Assembly: GCA_964510225.1 (NCBI GenBank)
Contig: CAZEAN010000008.1
Coordinates: 1 to 64,000 of the forward strand
From: CAZEAN01 sp964510225
Lineage (GTDB): Bacteria; Planctomycetota; Planctomycetia; Isosphaerales; Isosphaeraceae
Length of the DNA: 64,000 nucleotides
Reading direction: 5' to 3'
Part shown: one piece after another, positions 9,801 through 17,412 of the stretch
Layout: each line of letters opens with the position of its first letter
Position numbering within the stretch: the first letter of the stretch is position 1
Notes under the pieces: model-generated
What the model was told of the DNA's origin: nothing
The model's input: the letters and a program-made list of their open reading frames with translations, nothing else
Databases searched by the model: none
Translations under genes and position numbers: made by a program

Positions 9801-10031
9801 CTGCTCGATGGAAGGGTCTTGACTGGGCTCCTCCTCGAAGCCGAAGGTGAATTAATCAGCCTAATAGACAATGAGGGCAAGGAGGTCCGAATCCCAATCG
9901 ACGAAGTTGACGAACGACAAGTGACGAAAATCTCGGGGATGCCGGCAGATTTCGAGAGCCGGATTGACCCGGAGTCTTTCAACAGTCTTATTGCCTACTT
10001 ACTTCAACAACGGCTTCAGGAACAACAGTGA
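6867..10031 (+). CDS. Secreted PVC-type haem dehydrogenase with HEAT repeats and C-terminal cytochrome c
   Basis: Large secreted protein of 1,054 aa. It begins at a GTG with GGAG upstream and has a signal peptide ending near residue 24 (SLRAQP). Next comes a propeller domain like soluble sugar dehydrogenases: KVPPGFEIQLVASEP, DDRGRLWVTSSREYP, GPDGALYIADFYN. A long helical region of HEAT-like repeats fills about residues 400-880. The C-terminal cytochrome c has the haem motif CASCH at C929-H933 with the later GPQLDGVGNRG segment. This architecture is a large, mostly uncharacterised family expanded in planctomycetes; the substrate is thought to be sugar-like. The protein would act in the periplasm and pass electrons to the haem domain. 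It stands alone, with structured non-coding DNA on both sides. Confidence 0.92.
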   Translation: MLNCPRILMGLVLISSVLSQSLRAQPELVAPTDALSPAEERAKLKVPPGFEIQLVASEPFIWKPMNLGFDDRGRLWVTSSREYPFPADDTAEARDRITILSDFAPDGRALTITQFAEGLNIPIGLLPLSDHEAIVHSIPQVLKLTDTDGDGKADEREVILEEFGSRDTHGMTNAFTVGFDGWIYACHGFSNTSTVEADTGDPITMQSGNTYRFRSDGSEVEQWTWGQVNPFGLSLDPMGNLWSSDCHTMPIYQLLRGAYYPSFGKPHDGLGFGPPMMDHNHGSTGIAGIVAYHGDHFPESYRGTIFVGNPVTARVNHDRIEWTGSTPRAIEQPDFVVSEDPWFRPVDIELGPDGALYIADFYNKIIGHYEVPLTHPGRDRARGRIWRIVYVGEDGSAPSPEIPREDWGRATLDELIEDLSNANFMVRMQAMEELIERPTASGVDQALLEELSKTDQPPDSKVHLLWALERRLGLNVEQVSAGANDPAPVVRRHTIAILGERRDWSEHDRSTVLEGLQDSNPFVRRASAEALGIHPAPEQLRPLLIARDVDHRDKTNDSHLTHTIRIALRNHLRLEEAWLALPDPSELPSSFAEELLVAYLADVAMGVRTLEASHFLMEAIRSRAELTNTPRTLIATLGSDGIRFEIGGNFQVRLNDRDPIEPLVEHSTHYGDGSTETSFRNYGEKLLELEDRSPNVEVMQILRGLKRGLDARGALPSNETLQWASKVAQDQFEAAQISEAIELTRLYRLDSSIKLLQELVEEPTHQEAIKSAAIVALGDLEPSLTLSLLADFLNDPEQSNGVRTESATSLGRQNTPEALQALQEAITIAPAALQSGIALALSGSRNGAESLLELIAQGKVSPRILLEGQLRTRLQSVGLDDLEGRIEKLTNGLPSIDETRAALIEARLARFAQDEPDLDVGKLVFQKNCASCHQLSGEGARVGPQLDGVGNRGPARLMEDILDPNRNVDQAFRATTLALLDGRVLTGLLLEAEGELISLIDNEGKEVRIPIDEVDERQVTKISGMPADFESRIDPESFNSLIAYLLQQRLQEQQ

Positions 10032-10471
10032 GGCCTCCTGGCCCAAGGAAATTGCTGTCCTAGTCTTAACAATTCACAATTGAGCCGAAAATGGCTAATC
10101 CTGCTGACTAACATGCAGTAACGTGGTGATCCACTTCAATCTTTAAACTGGTTCTGGCCTTGATGGATCAATCAAGGCCATACCTTACTCTGTCACAAGA
10201 ACCTGATCGACTGCTACTGTTCGTATGATCAGAAAGCTCACGCCGGCTTGAGTTCCGGCTCATGTCGGTGTTTCCTTGCTCGGAGGTGTTACCAGGGGAT
10301 TGACCGAACATTTTCAAAAACCGCCCACGGCGTTTGGAATGTGCGAATAATCTTCTAGTGGCATCGAATTCAATGATAGGCGGAACCTGGCTCGGCACCA
10401 TTGAGCTGGGGGTCAGAACGCCAATCGTCAGCAAGCCGATGGTTTCGGCACACAACCGAGGAGAATCAGAG
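10032..10471. other. 440-bp gap with one strong hairpin
   Basis: No convincing gene is seen. The stretch holds the hairpin at 10155-10180 and, at its end, the leader of the coiled-coil gene. The frame of that gene stays open upstream to 10334, but the only start with a Shine-Dalgarno signal is at 10472. A minus-strand open frame of 125 codons here overlaps that gene and has no family character. Confidence 0.5.
10155..10180 (+). terminator. Hairpin TGGCCTTGAT/ATCAAGGCCA, likely transcript end
   Basis: Ten perfect base pairs close a 6-base loop (GGATCA) 124 bp after the dehydrogenase stop. No U-run follows. The position fits an end point for the dehydrogenase transcript. Confidence 0.45.
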
Positions 10472-11275
10472 ATGATTTGCAAGACATTCAAGAAAGTGTT
10501 GGTCGGGACCACGTTGACAGCAGTGGCACTCGGCGTCGTGGCCAACGTTCCGCCGACGCGTCACTATGTTCGAACAGCCTTGAACAGCGCTTTCGCGTCG
10601 TTCAAGCGTAGTGTCCCGATTGAGTATAAGATCGACGAAGCCCGACAAAAGATCGCGGCCTTGGAGCCGGCGATCGAAGAGGGGATTCAAGATCTCGCAC
10701 GTGCCTCTGTCGAAGTTGATGACCTCCGCGATCAGATCCAGGTCGCTCGGACTAATCTCGACGTGCAGAAGACCGAGATGTTGACCCTCAAGGCTCTTCG
10801 TGAAGAAGGCCGAGTCCAGTTGACAGACGGGCGGGTTTACAGTGCAGAGAAAGTTGAGGCTGATCTCGCCCGACGACTCGATGCGTACAAGCGATCGCGA
10901 GAGACCCTCTCTACACAAGAAGCAACGCTTCAAGCCAAGCTTGAGTACGTCGCTTCGGTCCGTGAGACTCTTGACGAAATGATCGCACAGCAGCAAACCC
11001 TGCTCGCTGAAGTGGAAGCCATCGAGAGTCAACTTGCGCGACTCCGTGCTGACAATTCCACAAGCGAGTTCACCTACGATGACACGCCGCTTTCAGACGC
11101 GAAGGAAACGATCGACGACCTCCAGCGCGAGATCGAGATCATGGCCCGTGAAGCTGAGTTGGAAGGGCGGTACATCGAGCGAGGCGTTAGTGTCGACGTC
11201 GCTCCGGAACGCGACATCCTTTCTGAGATTGAAGCTGAACTGGGTGACGGTAACGACGACTCAGTCGAATTCTGA
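10472..11275 (+). CDS. Membrane-anchored coiled-coil protein of unknown function
   Basis: 267-aa protein. The N-terminus (KKVLVGTTLTAVALGVVANVP) is a membrane anchor or uncleaved signal. The rest, from about residue 40, is nearly all predicted coiled coil with heptad-spaced Leu/Ile and many Glu, Arg and Gln. A small non-coiled stretch near the middle (EGRVQLTDGRVYSAEKVEADL) and an acidic tail ending DDSVEF break the pattern. The start at 10472 is chosen because AGGAG lies about 10 bases upstream. It has general likeness to PspA-type or adaptor hairpin coiled coils but no diagnostic motif. It precedes the FHA/kinase/sigma block on the same strand, separated by 398 bp with a hairpin, so it may be a separate unit. 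Confidence 0.8.
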   Translation: MICKTFKKVLVGTTLTAVALGVVANVPPTRHYVRTALNSAFASFKRSVPIEYKIDEARQKIAALEPAIEEGIQDLARASVEVDDLRDQIQVARTNLDVQKTEMLTLKALREEGRVQLTDGRVYSAEKVEADLARRLDAYKRSRETLSTQEATLQAKLEYVASVRETLDEMIAQQQTLLAEVEAIESQLARLRADNSTSEFTYDDTPLSDAKETIDDLQREIEIMAREAELEGRYIERGVSVDVAPERDILSEIEAELGDGNDDSVEF

Positions 11276-11673
11276 CGATCGACGGTAGACTGCAGTGAAG
11301 AGCGATCCGTGATGGGTCTCCCAAGGATCGCTCTCCCTGCTCTTAACTTCCGACGACCGGCTCAGCCAAATCTATCGCTGGGTCAGATTTGTTTCGATTC
11401 TTCTTTCCAGTCACAACAACATGCAGAAACGATCGATCTCGATCAATCTGCGCAGAGAAGGTCCATACAGCATCGACGCCCCGACAACGGGTTGAAACTG
11501 TTGGACCAAGAATTGCGGTGGGATTAGATCGGCGGGAACCACCGGAGGCCGTTCGCGGCGGGACGAGGCCCTCTATGAGTCAGTCGACTGCCGCGTCAAA
11601 GGTAACCAACCCTTCAGAGTGATTGAGTCCGGCTTAGATGCCGAATCACGAGGCCCCGGGAGGTGGGCATCCC
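11276..11673. other. 398-bp gap before the FHA gene
   Basis: Holds a hairpin at 11299-11344 and otherwise no gene I can support. A 72-codon plus-strand open frame at 11309 has no recognisable features. The promoter of the FHA/kinase cluster should lie here, but no good -35/-10 pair was found. Confidence 0.45.
11299..11344 (+). terminator. Hairpin AGAGCGATCC/GGATCGCTCT after the coiled-coil gene
   Basis: Ten perfect base pairs with a 26-base loop, starting 23 bp after the stop codon. The loop holds a minor GGG/CCC pair. No U-run follows. The position suits a transcription end. Confidence 0.45.
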
Positions 11674-13203
11674 ATGGGTAATGTCAATCAGGGCGGCAAT
11701 ACTACCATGCTGGGACATTGGCGAGTCGTCTTGAAGCAAGCAGAGCAAGCGGCGAAGGCTGGTCAATTAGACGAGGCGCTTGACCTCGCTAGCCGAGACG
11801 GCGTTGCCGATCATCGCCAAGCTGTTCAGCTTCGAGGCAAATGGGCTCGGGAACTAATCGATCGAGCCGGGCGACGAGCCTCGGCTAATGATCTCGACGG
11901 GGCAATCGAGGATCTCAACACCGCCGAACGTCACGGTGTTGCTCCCGATCTGCTTGCAACTGCTCGACTTAAACTGATCGACCATGTGATCGAAGATCTT
12001 CAGTCTGACCTCCGCGCTGGTGAACCAACCCGCGTGGTTACTCGGATTGAACAATTGCGTGCTCAAAAGATCCAGGGCCCGACCCTCGGACGACTAATTG
12101 AAGCCGCTGAAGCTTGGAAGTCGGCACGGATTGAGGCCGCCCGAGGGGAATTCGGCCGCGCTGCAGAGCTTCTCGATACCGTTGCCAGACTGACTGAGAA
12201 CCTCGCAAAAGATGCGCTAAACGCGGATCGTGCTGACCTAGGGCGCAAACAAAAGGAAGCGACCGTTCGTGCGAATCGGTTCTATCAAGTGCTCTCAGAA
12301 TCTCCCGAGGCCTCACCAGAACTCCTAAGCGCAGCTGAAGAGCTACTTCAGATCGTCCCTGAACACCCGGCCGCCCGGCAAGCGAAAAGCCGGACCTGGC
12401 AAAAATTCGGAGGCGTCGCCTTAGAACCTTCGGCGACTCAGGCCTCCTCGCCGAAAGGGGCAGGCTCTCCCGAAATTCTCTACATTGACGATTCAGGGAT
12501 GGCTCCGGTTCCTGGAAGTCCTGGTACAACGCGGAAGGTCTCACGTCACGAATCCCCTCGATCACGCCCCCAAAGTGGCCCCAACGGTCGGTTCTTACTT
12601 TGGGCGGACACAATCGGTGGATACCTGGTTTGTCTAGACGACCTCATCACACTGGGTCGATCGGGCGGTGACGGGCATGCTGATGTTCCAATCCTGGGCG
12701 ATCTGGCACGCGATCACGCCTCGATTAGTCGTGAAGGGGAACACTACACGCTCCGGGCGATCGCCCCAACATTTGTCAACGGTCGTCGGATCAACTCATC
12801 GCCGATCCGTGATGGGGATGTCATTCGACTCGGATCAAATGTCGAGCTTGAATTCCGACGTCCGAGCCCGGTGACCTCGACCGCAACACTCCGACTCTTA
12901 AGCCGCCATCGACTTCCTATGGCAGTTGATGGAATTATTTTAATGGCGCAGAGTTGTTTAATGGGTGCTTCACGGCAGTGCCACATGGTCGCACCGAGAA
13001 TCAAAGAGCCTGTTGTCCTCTTCCGTCAGGCAGACACGCTCTGGTGCCGTTGCCCGGGAGCATTCGAAGTCGATGGTCGCCAAGCCCTTTCACGATCTCC
13101 CTTGACGACCCGATCCAGCGTTCAAGGCGAAGGCTTCTCCTTCTGCCTAGAGCCTGTCACTAGCCGTTCTACTTCGAACGACTTCGAGATTCGATTCATT
13201 TAA
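11674..13203 (+). CDS. FHA-domain protein with helical-repeat N-terminus and a second FHA-like domain
   Basis: 509-aa cytoplasmic protein. Residues of about 10-240 are Ala/Leu-rich helical repeats (LKQAEQAAKAGQLDEALDLA, and later RGEFGRAAELLDTVARLTE), TPR-like. A proline/serine linker follows. The FHA domain at about 300-400 has the GR, S..H-type and N signatures (LGRSGGDGHADV, RDHASISREG, TFVNGRRI, IRDGDVIRLG). FHA domains bind phosphothreonine. A second, degenerate FHA-like unit may occupy about residues 415-500 (ILMAQSCLMGASRQCHMVAP and later FEVDGRQ, VQGEGFSFCLEP). The ATG at 11674 has GGGAGG about 9 bases upstream; an upstream ATG at 11638 is less likely. The gene lies just before a Ser/Thr kinase gene, so it is probably a reader or substrate of that kinase. 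Confidence 0.88.
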   Translation: MGNVNQGGNTTMLGHWRVVLKQAEQAAKAGQLDEALDLASRDGVADHRQAVQLRGKWARELIDRAGRRASANDLDGAIEDLNTAERHGVAPDLLATARLKLIDHVIEDLQSDLRAGEPTRVVTRIEQLRAQKIQGPTLGRLIEAAEAWKSARIEAARGEFGRAAELLDTVARLTENLAKDALNADRADLGRKQKEATVRANRFYQVLSESPEASPELLSAAEELLQIVPEHPAARQAKSRTWQKFGGVALEPSATQASSPKGAGSPEILYIDDSGMAPVPGSPGTTRKVSRHESPRSRPQSGPNGRFLLWADTIGGYLVCLDDLITLGRSGGDGHADVPILGDLARDHASISREGEHYTLRAIAPTFVNGRRINSSPIRDGDVIRLGSNVELEFRRPSPVTSTATLRLLSRHRLPMAVDGIILMAQSCLMGASRQCHMVAPRIKEPVVLFRQADTLWCRCPGAFEVDGRQALSRSPLTTRSSVQGEGFSFCLEPVTSRSTSNDFEIRFI

Positions 13204-13338
13204 CTAGGTTCTCATAAACCCATCCCGGAACAGAGACGTCGCTGCAATGCGCTGGTCCGGGGATCTCCCATACCCATTGATGTCGACGGAGCCGAGATCC
13301 CAATGAAACCGCAGGACCGACCAACCGGAGATATCGCG

Positions 13339-15219
13339 ATGTCTGAAACAATCGCCTATCAGCCCGGTTCGCGCAACGTTCCGCGACAGGTTGCCGTCGG
13401 TCCGATTGTCGAGCCGTCGCAGGAGCCGTCATCGATGACCGAAGAACCTCGACCGGATGCCCAATCCACCACCCGACATCACGCGCGATACTACTTTAGC
13501 TCCGGTGATCGGCCCCTCGAAGGCTATACCATCAAGCGAGCGATCGGACGTGGCGGGTTTGGCGAAGTCTACTACGCTGTCTCCGATGCCGGCAAAGATG
13601 TCGCCCTCAAACTCTTGACCCGAAATATCGAAGTCGAGAAACGGGGTGTTCAGCAATGCATGAATCTAAAGAGTCCACATCTCGTCTCGATCTTTGACAT
13701 GAAGACAACTGACGAGGGTGACACCTTCGTCGTGATGGAGTACGTCTCTGGCCGGAGTTTGGAGCAGATTCTCGGCGACTACCCGAATGGTCTCCCACTT
13801 CACGAAGTCAGGACCTGGACACGAGGGCTCGTTCAAGGGGTCGCAGACCTCCACGACCACGGAATCGTGCACCGCGACCTCAAACCCGCCAATCTCTTCC
13901 TTGAGGCTGGCGTGGTCAAAATCGGCGACTACGGGCTCTCCAAATTCATTGCGAGTAGTCACGATGTAGGTCATTCTGCGAGTGTCGGAACTTGCCACTA
14001 CATGGCGCCGGAGATCTCGACCGGGAAATACAAGAAGCCGATTGATATCTACGCGGTCGGCGTGATCATCTATGAAATGATTACGGGGCGAGTACCGTTT
14101 GACGGTGAAACGCCGCATGAGGTCTTGATGAAGCACCTCACGGCAATTGCAGACGTCTCCATGCTCCCCGAACCGTATCGGACGATCGTCAGCAAGTCCC
14201 TCTCGAAGGATCCCGAGCGTCGTCCGAAATCGGTTTATGATCTTCTGGGTGGAGACGCTCCCAAGATGCCTGCCGTCCGATTCATTGGGGACGGAGCCAC
14301 GAGCCCGACTCATGTCATGGGACCGGCAGGTGGCATGACGATCGAAACCACCGAGGACGAGCCGAACGCTCCAGACTCGGAAGTTCTTCACATTAGCGAT
14401 GAAGAGCCCGTCTATTACATTGGTCCGAACACGATGCCTCCGAAGCGACCGCGGGGCCGGAGATTCTTCGGAGGACGATCCCAGGGTCAGCATCGGCAAC
14501 GTCGGCGCCGGACCAATCGTGATGCCGGCAGTTCCAGGAACCAACCGGTCCGACCTCCCGAACCACCCTCAGTCCGGATCCGAGTTGCCGAAGCGGCGAC
14601 CTCGTTACTCTTGGCTTTCCCACTCACGATCCTTTTCGGACTCCCACTCTCAGCCGCCGTGGGGCTTCCTCCCGACGAGGCACCTGAGTTGGCTGCGATG
14701 CTAATCGGTTCCGCCTTATTCGGAACCGCTGGCGTACTCGTCCCCGTGAAATTCTGGGAGTTTCAGGCAATTAGCGGATCAACCCGACGAATGACCCTTG
14801 GTGGCGTCGGTATTCTCTTGGGAACCTTGATCGCAACCCTTTTGAGTTGGGTGGACCTGTCTCCAGGAGACTCTGAATTCCTGTTGGTCGGGGGTGAGGT
14901 CGCCGAGACCTGGACCCGTTGGTCGGGGCTGGAACTCAACCGGCTCGCGACCATCGCCCTGCCCGCTTATTTCGGGATTCTCTTCGCTACGGGACCGTGG
15001 TCTTCCATGGTGAACCGTCTCCGATCGCAGCGGCTCCGAGTCTGGCCGATCATCTGGACCGGTGTTCTTGGTTTTCTCGGGACATTGGTCATTCCGACCA
15101 AGCCAACCTGGTCCCTTGCGGCAATCATCTTGATGTCCGTCGTGCTCCAACTGGTGAGCCCGCGCTATAACAAGCGGTCGAGTTCGGGAACTCGAGCACG
15201 TCGTGTTCAAGCTGTCTGA
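13339..15219 (+). CDS. Membrane Ser/Thr protein kinase (Hanks type)
   Basis: 626-aa kinase. The catalytic domain (about residues 62-320) has the glycine loop GRGGFGEVY (about 70-78), catalytic Lys in ALKLL (K91), HRDLKPAN (D180 catalytic), a metal-binding DYG at 197-199 in place of DFG, and MAPE. A Pro/Arg-rich linker leads to about six hydrophobic helices from about residue 430 to 605, unlike bacterial kinases with one helix and PASTA repeats. The ATG at 13339 has GGAG 8 bases before it; an upstream in-frame ATG at 13303 would add 12 residues. It follows the FHA gene by 135 bp and precedes a secreted protein and an ECF sigma factor, suggesting one signalling unit. All catalytic residues are present, so it is probably active. 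Confidence 0.93.
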   Translation: MSETIAYQPGSRNVPRQVAVGPIVEPSQEPSSMTEEPRPDAQSTTRHHARYYFSSGDRPLEGYTIKRAIGRGGFGEVYYAVSDAGKDVALKLLTRNIEVEKRGVQQCMNLKSPHLVSIFDMKTTDEGDTFVVMEYVSGRSLEQILGDYPNGLPLHEVRTWTRGLVQGVADLHDHGIVHRDLKPANLFLEAGVVKIGDYGLSKFIASSHDVGHSASVGTCHYMAPEISTGKYKKPIDIYAVGVIIYEMITGRVPFDGETPHEVLMKHLTAIADVSMLPEPYRTIVSKSLSKDPERRPKSVYDLLGGDAPKMPAVRFIGDGATSPTHVMGPAGGMTIETTEDEPNAPDSEVLHISDEEPVYYIGPNTMPPKRPRGRRFFGGRSQGQHRQRRRRTNRDAGSSRNQPVRPPEPPSVRIRVAEAATSLLLAFPLTILFGLPLSAAVGLPPDEAPELAAMLIGSALFGTAGVLVPVKFWEFQAISGSTRRMTLGGVGILLGTLIATLLSWVDLSPGDSEFLLVGGEVAETWTRWSGLELNRLATIALPAYFGILFATGPWSSMVNRLRSQRLRVWPIIWTGVLGFLGTLVIPTKPTWSLAAIILMSVVLQLVSPRYNKRSSSGTRARRVQAV

Positions 15220-15311
15220 CGTTCCGACCAGTATTCGATCGAACGCACAATCGACCTTGCTTGCTCCATCAGTTGGGTACTCCGGATCGGGATGTTTGGG
15301 AGTGATGAACA

Positions 15312-16028
15312 ATGATGCGGACAACAATTCTACTAACGATCGTGTTGGTTGCGATTACCTCCGTTTCTGCTCTCGCGGAGAACGGCGGTGAGGGTAATCA
15401 ACCGAGCTTCCCTGAGAATCACTTTGCGGAACAGCCAGGCTACCCCGAGTCCGTAACGATCGTGGACGATCGGGATTGGTGGGAACTGGTCACCGAGGGT
15501 AATTCCGTTGTTCTGAACGAACCACCGACCCAGGTTGCCATTGCCAAAGGGCGTCGGTCGATGACCGAAGAGCGAGCGATCGGTGATGCATTTGCCCAGC
15601 TTGAACAGGAACTTAGTGTCTGGCTCGCTCCTGATGTCCCCGATACATGGCAGCCACCGATCGAGTTGGTTCGAACACTCGTGATGGACCGAGCAATCGA
15701 ACCCGTCGACCTTGATCTCGGCGCCCTCGGGATTAGAGAGGATTCGCTCGGCGATCTCCCCGATGCACTCTACGTCGCAACCTTTAAGGCTGATTTCTCG
15801 GAGATCCGTCGGGGACAATTGGTCGATGCATACCGACAGGAACTCGGGAGTCAACGATTGAATTACCTCGGCGTTGGTCTCCTTTTTGTCTTCATCTGCC
15901 TCGCAATCCTGGCAATCTATATCCGCGTCGATGAAGCAACGAAGGGTTATTTCACCAACCGCCTTCGGACAATCGCCGTTTCTGCTGCGGTGGGTTCAGG
16001 GTATCTGGTTTACCGCTTAATTGCTTGA
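15312..16028 (+). CDS. Secreted, C-terminally membrane-anchored protein of unknown function
   Basis: 238 aa. A signal peptide (TILLTIVLVAITSVSALA) is followed by a soluble domain of about 155 residues rich in Trp and acidic residues (DDRDWWELV, ELSVWLAPDVPDTWQPP). Two hydrophobic helices form the C-terminus (LGVGLLFVFICLAILAIYI and a last one near VSAAVGSGYLVY). The topology suggests a periplasm-facing domain held at the membrane. It sits between the kinase (92 bp) and the ECF sigma factor (150 bp), which makes it a candidate sensor or membrane partner in the cluster. I do not recognise the family. Confidence 0.8.
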   Translation: MMRTTILLTIVLVAITSVSALAENGGEGNQPSFPENHFAEQPGYPESVTIVDDRDWWELVTEGNSVVLNEPPTQVAIAKGRRSMTEERAIGDAFAQLEQELSVWLAPDVPDTWQPPIELVRTLVMDRAIEPVDLDLGALGIREDSLGDLPDALYVATFKADFSEIRRGQLVDAYRQELGSQRLNYLGVGLLFVFICLAILAIYIRVDEATKGYFTNRLRTIAVSAAVGSGYLVYRLIA

Positions 16029-16128
16029 TAATCAGTAGCTCCGACTTATCATTCTGGATCAATTTCCGTTGGTCAGACCAGAGTGTCAGACGTTAAAATA
16101 CATTCCTCGCTGTTTGGGGAGTTGTTTT

Positions 16129-16152
16129 GACCCGGAGCCTCGGCTTCGGGTC
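16129..16152 (+). promoter_or_regulatory. Compact GC-rich hairpin in the leader of the ECF sigma gene
   Basis: GACCCG (16129-16134) pairs with CGGGTC (16147-16152) and AGCC (16136-16139) with GGCT (16142-16145). A G-T wobble between them makes about 11 pairs with a tiny loop. It ends 26 bp before the sigma start. It may be the terminator of the gene before or an attenuator. Confidence 0.45.
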
Positions 16153-16178
16153 GGTCTTTCAATGGATTTACGAACCTA

Positions 16179-16802
16179 ATGGCTGCGAGCGAATCCGACA
16201 AAATACTGATCGCACAGATCCGATCTGGGGACGCTCGTGCTTGGCAACTTTTCATTGAGCGCTATGAAGGCCGCCTCCTTGCCTTCGTCGATAGCCGGCT
16301 CCATGATCGAACAACGAGTGAAGACGTTGTTCAGGAGTCCCTGGTTGGATTTCTCACTAGCTTGCCCAACTTCGATGAACGTCGTGATCTCGAAGCCTAT
16401 CTGTTCTCAATCGCCGCTCATAAGTTAACAGACCAGCTCCGGAAGCAAGGGCGTCGTCATATCGATCAATTTGGCTCCGACAATCACGGACGACCACTCG
16501 AAGAAGTTGCCGGACCAGCCCGGCCCGCCTCAAGCATCGCCCGGAGTAGTGAAGGAAGGGCTCAGGAGGAGCGTCTCCTTGCGGAGTCGCTCCGGCAGAT
16601 TATTCAGACCTGGTCGGATAAAGGGGACTATCTCCGTCTCCGATGCCTCGAACTCTTAATCGTCAAAGGATGGGCCAATAAAGATGTGGCTAGTTACCTG
16701 GGGCTCACCGAACAAGCCGTTGCAAGCTACAAGTTCCAAACCGTGAGTCGACTCAAGGAGTTGGCTCGGAGAGAAGGGATGAACCCCGAATCGTTAAGTT
16801 AG
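16179..16802 (+). CDS. ECF RNA polymerase sigma factor
   Basis: 207-aa alternative sigma factor. Region 2 (about residues 12-90) is clear: QIRSGDARAWQLFIERYEGRL, then SEDVVQESLVGFLTSLPNFD and LEAYLFSIAAHKLTDQLRKQGR, the -10 binding helices. Region 4 (about 135-195) has the helix-turn-helix WANKDVASYLGLTEQAVASYKFQTVSRLKEL, which would contact the -35 element. A linker of about 40 residues with Pro and Ser separates them. ECF factors are usually held inactive by an anti-sigma or activated by phosphorylation; here a membrane kinase, a tail-anchored protein and a small Cys/His protein are neighbours. No sigma-fused kinase domain is present. Confidence 0.95.
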   Translation: MAASESDKILIAQIRSGDARAWQLFIERYEGRLLAFVDSRLHDRTTSEDVVQESLVGFLTSLPNFDERRDLEAYLFSIAAHKLTDQLRKQGRRHIDQFGSDNHGRPLEEVAGPARPASSIARSSEGRAQEERLLAESLRQIIQTWSDKGDYLRLRCLELLIVKGWANKDVASYLGLTEQAVASYKFQTVSRLKELARREGMNPESLS

Positions 16803-16897
16803 TAGGGGCAACAGTTCTCCGGTCTTCCCGAGAGATTCAAAGGACCGGCCGATGTGTTCCTGAGATCAGAAAGCCAAATCCAATCGGATGACAATCC

Positions 16898-17335
16898 ATG
16901 TCAGAATCGGCGGAGACCCCACAGAACAAATCGGTCGATGACCAAACGCTCCAGCTCTTCCTCTCCGACGCCCTCACGCAAACGGAAACGGCGAGGATCG
17001 AGAAACTTGTGAGAAGTTCGGCGAGCCTCCGGGATCGTTTGGAATCGCTCCGACAAAACCAATCCGATGCGGCGATCCATACCCTCGGAGCGATCTGGAC
17101 TCGTGCCCGACTCTCCTGCCCCGACCGTGAACAGCTCGGCAGCTATCTGATCGAAACCCTCAGCTCCGATCATCTCGACTACATCAAGTTCCATCTTGAG
17201 GTCATCGGTTGTCCCTACTGTCAGGCTAATCTGACCGACCTGAAAGGTCAGCTCGATCCTGAACCCTCGACGCCGCAGCACCGTCAGCGCCGCTACTTCG
17301 AATCAAGCTATCATTTGCTTTCTGATCACGAATAA
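16898..17335 (+). CDS. Small Cys/His protein, possible anti-sigma or sigma partner
   Basis: 145-aa soluble protein, 95 bp after the ECF sigma gene and on the same strand. The first 60 residues are charged and helical (FLSDALTQTETARIEKLVRSS). The middle has an isolated Cys (C74), then a HLDYIKFHLEVIGCPYCQANL segment split here as H99, C105 and C108. This H-x5-C-x2-C arrangement recalls the zinc-binding anti-sigma (ZAS) motif H-x3-C-x2-C, but the spacing differs. There is no membrane helix, so it would be a soluble regulator. The anti-sigma role is inferred from motif and position. Confidence 0.75.
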   Translation: MSESAETPQNKSVDDQTLQLFLSDALTQTETARIEKLVRSSASLRDRLESLRQNQSDAAIHTLGAIWTRARLSCPDREQLGSYLIETLSSDHLDYIKFHLEVIGCPYCQANLTDLKGQLDPEPSTPQHRQRRYFESSYHLLSDHE

Positions 17336-17374
17336 GTGATCAACAATCTAGCTTTATCGAAACGCTCCGACAGA

Positions 17375-17405
17375 GGCCGCCCGGATCCATCTGATCTGAG
17401 CGGCC
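17375..17405. terminator. Hairpin between convergent genes
   Basis: GGCCGC (17375-17380) pairs with GCGGCC (17400-17405) across a 19-base loop that holds two GATC boxes able to pair. It is followed on the plus strand by the T-rich ATTGTGTTTATT. It lies in the 77-bp gap between the plus-strand Cys/His gene and the minus-strand CXXCH gene and could serve both. Confidence 0.45.
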
Positions 17406-17412
17406 ATTGTGT

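Noticed and set aside
10155..10180. ANTAR target stem-loop
   Set aside because: It has a 6-base loop but GGATCA lacks A at position 1 and G at position 4, and there is no second stem.
10168..10545. 125-codon minus-strand open frame
   Set aside because: Overlaps the start of the coiled-coil gene, is Ser/Arg-rich and has no family features.
12038..12613. 191-codon minus-strand open frame
   Set aside because: Antisense to the FHA protein gene and Arg-rich, as expected for a shadow frame.
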